Source: Mycobacterium saskatchewanense (GTDB lineage: Bacteria; Actinomycetota; Actinomycetes; Mycobacteriales; Mycobacteriaceae). From it: 64,000 nt of DNA. A model generated the notes under the pieces. The model saw nothing but the letters and a program-made list of their open reading frames with translations, was not told the DNA's origin and searched no databases. Each line of letters begins with the position of its first letter. Within the stretch, counting starts at the first letter, position 1. The stretch lies in contig NZ_AP022573.1 of NCBI RefSeq assembly GCF_010729105.1, positions 558,001-622,000 of the forward strand. Direction: 5' to 3'. The position numbers and the translations under genes are program-made. Of the stretch, positions 61,808 to 64,000 are shown piece after piece.

Positions 61808-62773
61808 GTGGACGACGTGGACGACCCGATTGGTGGCGCCGTCCGGGCGTTGTTGCGCGAGCTCGATGCCGGCTTCCCGCGCATCGAGACGATGACCGGC
61901 GCGCAGGCCCGGGCCGCGGTGGCCCAGCGCCGCGTGCCGGTCACGAACGCCGACGACGTCCGCGGCACCGTCGACGCCGCGGTGCCGGGCCCCGAGGGGG
62001 CCATCCCGGTGCGGGTCTACCACCCGCACGGCGAGGCCGGCCGCGACCGGCCCGGGATCGTCTTCTACCACGGCGGCGGGTTCGTGCTGTGCGACATCGA
62101 ATCCCACGACGGCTTCTGTCGCGCCCTGGCCCGCGGTACCGACGCAGTCGTCGTGTCCGTCGGCTACCGCCTCGCACCCGAGCACCCCGCGCCGGCGGCC
62201 GCGCTGGACGCCCGCGCCGCGTTCCGGTGGGTGACCGACCACGCCGCCGAGCTCGGCATCGACCCGGCGCGCACCGCCGTCGCCGGAGACAGCGCCGGCG
62301 GCAACCTCGCCGCGGTCACCGCGATCCTCTGCCGCGAACACGGCGTCGCCGGGCCCGCCGCGCAACTCCTCATCTATCCGGTGATCGACCCCACCTTCGA
62401 CACCGACAGCTACCGGAACTGCGGCACCGGCTACTTCCTCACCGCCGCCGCCATGCGGTGGTACTGGCGCCAATACCTCTCCGGCAAAACATCTTTCGAC
62501 CAGCACCTGGTCGCGCCGGCACGCGCGGCGTCACACGCGGACCTGCCGCCGGCCGTCATCGTCACCGCGGGCCTGGATCCCCTGCACAGCGAGGGCTGTG
62601 ATTACGCCCGCCGGCTGCGCGACGCGGGCGTTCCCGTGGTGCACCGCGATTTCCCCGGCTTGTTCCACGGTTTCCTCACCATCGCGTCCTTCCCGCCGGC
62701 GGCCTCGGCGCGCGACCTGATCTACGCGGACCTGCGGGCCCTGCTGGAGCCGACCCGCTGCGAGGCGCCATGA
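61808..62773 (+). CDS. alpha/beta hydrolase (HSL-family esterase) paired with the monooxygenase
   Basis: A 321-residue HSL-family esterase. Motifs are HGG in GIVFYHGGGFVLCDIESHD, YRLAPEHPAPAAALDA, the nucleophile in TAVAGDSAGGNLAAVTA, the acid in VTAGLDPLHSEGCDYA and the His in FPGLFHGFLTIAS. GTG 61808 follows ACGGAGG and opens with DDVDDPIGGAVRALLREL; longer readings run into unrelated and DUF35-relic sequence. The stop overlaps the ATG of the FAD monooxygenase (ATGA). A Baeyer-Villiger enzyme makes an ester from a ketone, and an esterase would split it, so the pair suggests a ketone degradation step. The actual ketone is unknown. Confidence 0.9.
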   Translation: MDDVDDPIGGAVRALLRELDAGFPRIETMTGAQARAAVAQRRVPVTNADDVRGTVDAAVPGPEGAIPVRVYHPHGEAGRDRPGIVFYHGGGFVLCDIESHDGFCRALARGTDAVVVSVGYRLAPEHPAPAAALDARAAFRWVTDHAAELGIDPARTAVAGDSAGGNLAAVTAILCREHGVAGPAAQLLIYPVIDPTFDTDSYRNCGTGYFLTAAAMRWYWRQYLSGKTSFDQHLVAPARAASHADLPPAVIVTAGLDPLHSEGCDYARRLRDAGVPVVHRDFPGLFHGFLTIASFPPAASARDLIYADLRALLEPTRCEAP

Positions 62774-64000
62774 CAGCCCCGACCGATGCCGACGTGATCG
62801 TGATCGGCGCGGGCTTCGCCGGGCTTTACGCGGTGCACCGGGCCGCGTCCGCCGGACTGTCGGTGATCGGCGTCGAGGCCGCGCCCGACGTCGGCGGCAC
62901 CTGGTACTGGAACCGGTACCCGGGCGCGCGGTGCGACGTCGAGAGCGTCGACTACTCCTACTCTTTCGACGAAGAACTCCAGCAGACCTGGACATGGACC
63001 GAACGCTTCGCCGCCCAAGCCGAGATTCTCGCCTACCTGCGCCACGTCGCCGACCGGTTCGACCTGCGGCGCCATTACCGGTTCGGGGTCGACGTCGTCG
63101 GCGCCGCCTTCGACCGCGGCCGGTGGCGGGTGCGCACCGGGGACGGCCGGACCCACGCCGCCCAGTTCCTGATCTGCGCGACGGGTTGCCTGTCCGTGGT
63201 CAATCGCCCCGCCATCGGCGGCGCCGACGACTTCGCCGGCGAGGTGTACTTCACCGCCGAGTGGCCCCGCGAGGAACCCGACCTGCGCGGCAAGCGGGTC
63301 GGCCTGATCGGCACCGGATCGTCTGGCATCCAAGCCGTTCCGATCGTCGCCGCCCAGGCGGACGCCCTGGTGGTGTTCCAACGCTCGCCGAACTACAGCA
63401 TCCCGATGCCCAACCGCCCCTGGACGCCCGAGGAGCAGCGAGAGATCCAGGAGCGGTATCCCGAGCGCCGCCGCGCCTCGGCCTACGCGACGTCGGGCAC
63501 ACCGCACGGCACCTATCACAAGAAGGCGGTCGACACCGAACCGCAGGAGCGCGACGATGCGCTGTGGCGGCGCTGGCGCGAGGGCGGCGTGCTGTTCGCC
63601 AAGACGTTCCCCGACCAGAATTCCGACCTCGCCGCCAACCACATCGCCCGGGAGTTCGCCGAGGAACGCATCCGCGAGATCGTCGACGACCCCGCCGTCG
63701 CCGCCGACCTCATTCCCGTCGACCATCCGATCGGCACGAAGCGAATCTGTACCGACGCAGGCTATTACGCCACCTTCAATCGCGACAACGTGCGGCTGGT
63801 CAACCTGCGCCGCGAGCCCATCGAGGCGATCACCGCCGACGGCGTGCGAACCAGCGCCGCGACCTACCCGTGCGAAGTGCTCATCTTCGCCACCGGGTTC
63901 GACGCGCTGACCGGCGCGCTGACGCGGATCGATCCCGAGGGGCCCGGGGGAGCGCGGCTGCGCGACATCTGGGCCGACGGCCCCCTGACCTTCCTCGGGC
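62770..64000 (+). CDS. FAD-containing monooxygenase, Baeyer-Villiger type (3' partial)
   Basis: The first 410 residues of a class B flavin monooxygenase; the window ends before the stop (relatives are about 540 residues). The FAD motif is DVIVIGAGFAGLYAVHRAAS, followed by GGTWYWNRYPGARCDVES typical of Baeyer-Villiger enzymes. The NADPH motif is VGLIGTGSSGIQAVP, and LIFATGFDALTGAL comes late. The Baeyer-Villiger fingerprint region reads FAGEVYFTAEWP, with Phe161 where His is almost invariant. It overlaps the upstream esterase gene by ATGA. EthA, MymA and phenylacetone monooxygenase are functional relatives; this one might be a true Baeyer-Villiger enzyme or an N- or S-oxidising variant. Confidence 0.9.
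   Translation, partial: MTAPTDADVIVIGAGFAGLYAVHRAASAGLSVIGVEAAPDVGGTWYWNRYPGARCDVESVDYSYSFDEELQQTWTWTERFAAQAEILAYLRHVADRFDLRRHYRFGVDVVGAAFDRGRWRVRTGDGRTHAAQFLICATGCLSVVNRPAIGGADDFAGEVYFTAEWPREEPDLRGKRVGLIGTGSSGIQAVPIVAAQADALVVFQRSPNYSIPMPNRPWTPEEQREIQERYPERRRASAYATSGTPHGTYHKKAVDTEPQERDDALWRRWREGGVLFAKTFPDQNSDLAANHIAREFAEERIREIVDDPAVAADLIPVDHPIGTKRICTDAGYYATFNRDNVRLVNLRREPIEAITADGVRTSAATYPCEVLIFATGFDALTGALTRIDPEGPGGARLRDIWADGPLTFLG

Noticed and set aside
1..64000. CRISPR arrays, tRNA/rRNA genes, insertion sequences, prophage or toxin-antitoxin pairs
   Set aside because: No spaced direct repeats, cloverleaf genes, transposase motifs or phage structural genes were recognised. The only tandem repeats are the 55-bp and 14-bp ones listed.

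Overview
The window is very GC-rich, densely coding actinobacterial DNA. PknE, the FHA-domain ABC exporter (Rv1747 type), CtpI, a DUF732 protein, a cutinase, a WS/DGAT acyltransferase, F420-type enzymes and duplicated KstD/KshA/HsaA/HsaC/HsaD enzymes point to a slow-growing non-tuberculous Mycobacterium, perhaps of the M. avium complex. The species is an inference. I saw no rRNA, tRNA, CRISPR array, insertion sequence or phage gene.

Layout. 0-3.2 kb: a 5'-truncated membrane protein, a DUF732 secreted protein, and an OFA-type MFS transporter with a 45-residue partner. 3.2-6.9 kb: two overlapping genes for the osmolyte N-acetylglutaminylglutamine amide. 7-12.5 kb: an amidase divergent from an MFS transporter, then a type III glutamine synthetase. 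12.5-16.6 kb: a PknF-like kinase relic, an intact PknE, a small unknown protein, a RibD-C reductase and a flavin reductase. 16.6-21.7 kb: a PaoABC-type molybdenum aldehyde oxidoreductase and an APC permease. 21.8-24 kb: an ArsR-ArsC fusion followed by a multicopper oxidase, behind a clear ArsR-type operator. 24-28 kb: an F420-type LLM oxidoreductase, a DUF4190 protein, a flavoprotein and a membrane protein.

28-31.3 kb: divergent KstD-like and KshA-like genes plus a small two-cysteine protein. 31.4-35.9 kb: a CtpI-type P-type ATPase with a dead N-terminal ATPase-like module. 36.4-46 kb: a cutinase, then a same-strand run FdhF-like / bd oxidase I / bd oxidase II / tandem Usp / FdhD / FUSC that looks like one redox operon. 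46.1-50.9 kb (minus strand): WS/DGAT, HsaD-like, HsaA-like and HsaC-like genes, interrupted by a 55-bp tandem repeat. With the KstD/KshA pair these give a second, scattered set of steroid ring A/B catabolic enzymes.

51-53.5 kb: DoxX, a transglutaminase-like protein without a normal start codon, CsbD behind a SigF/B-like promoter, and a decayed segment (F420/PPOX and molybdopterin oxidoreductase relics). 53.5-57.6 kb: a Q-rich exported protein, a type III polyketide synthase with an ICMT-type methyltransferase, an SDR and an HSL-family esterase. 57.6-64 kb: a mycobacterial inverted repeat, the Rv1747-type exporter without its usual kinase neighbour, a small conserved-looking protein, a TPR protein, a DUF35 relic, and an esterase overlapping a Baeyer-Villiger-type monooxygenase cut by the window end.
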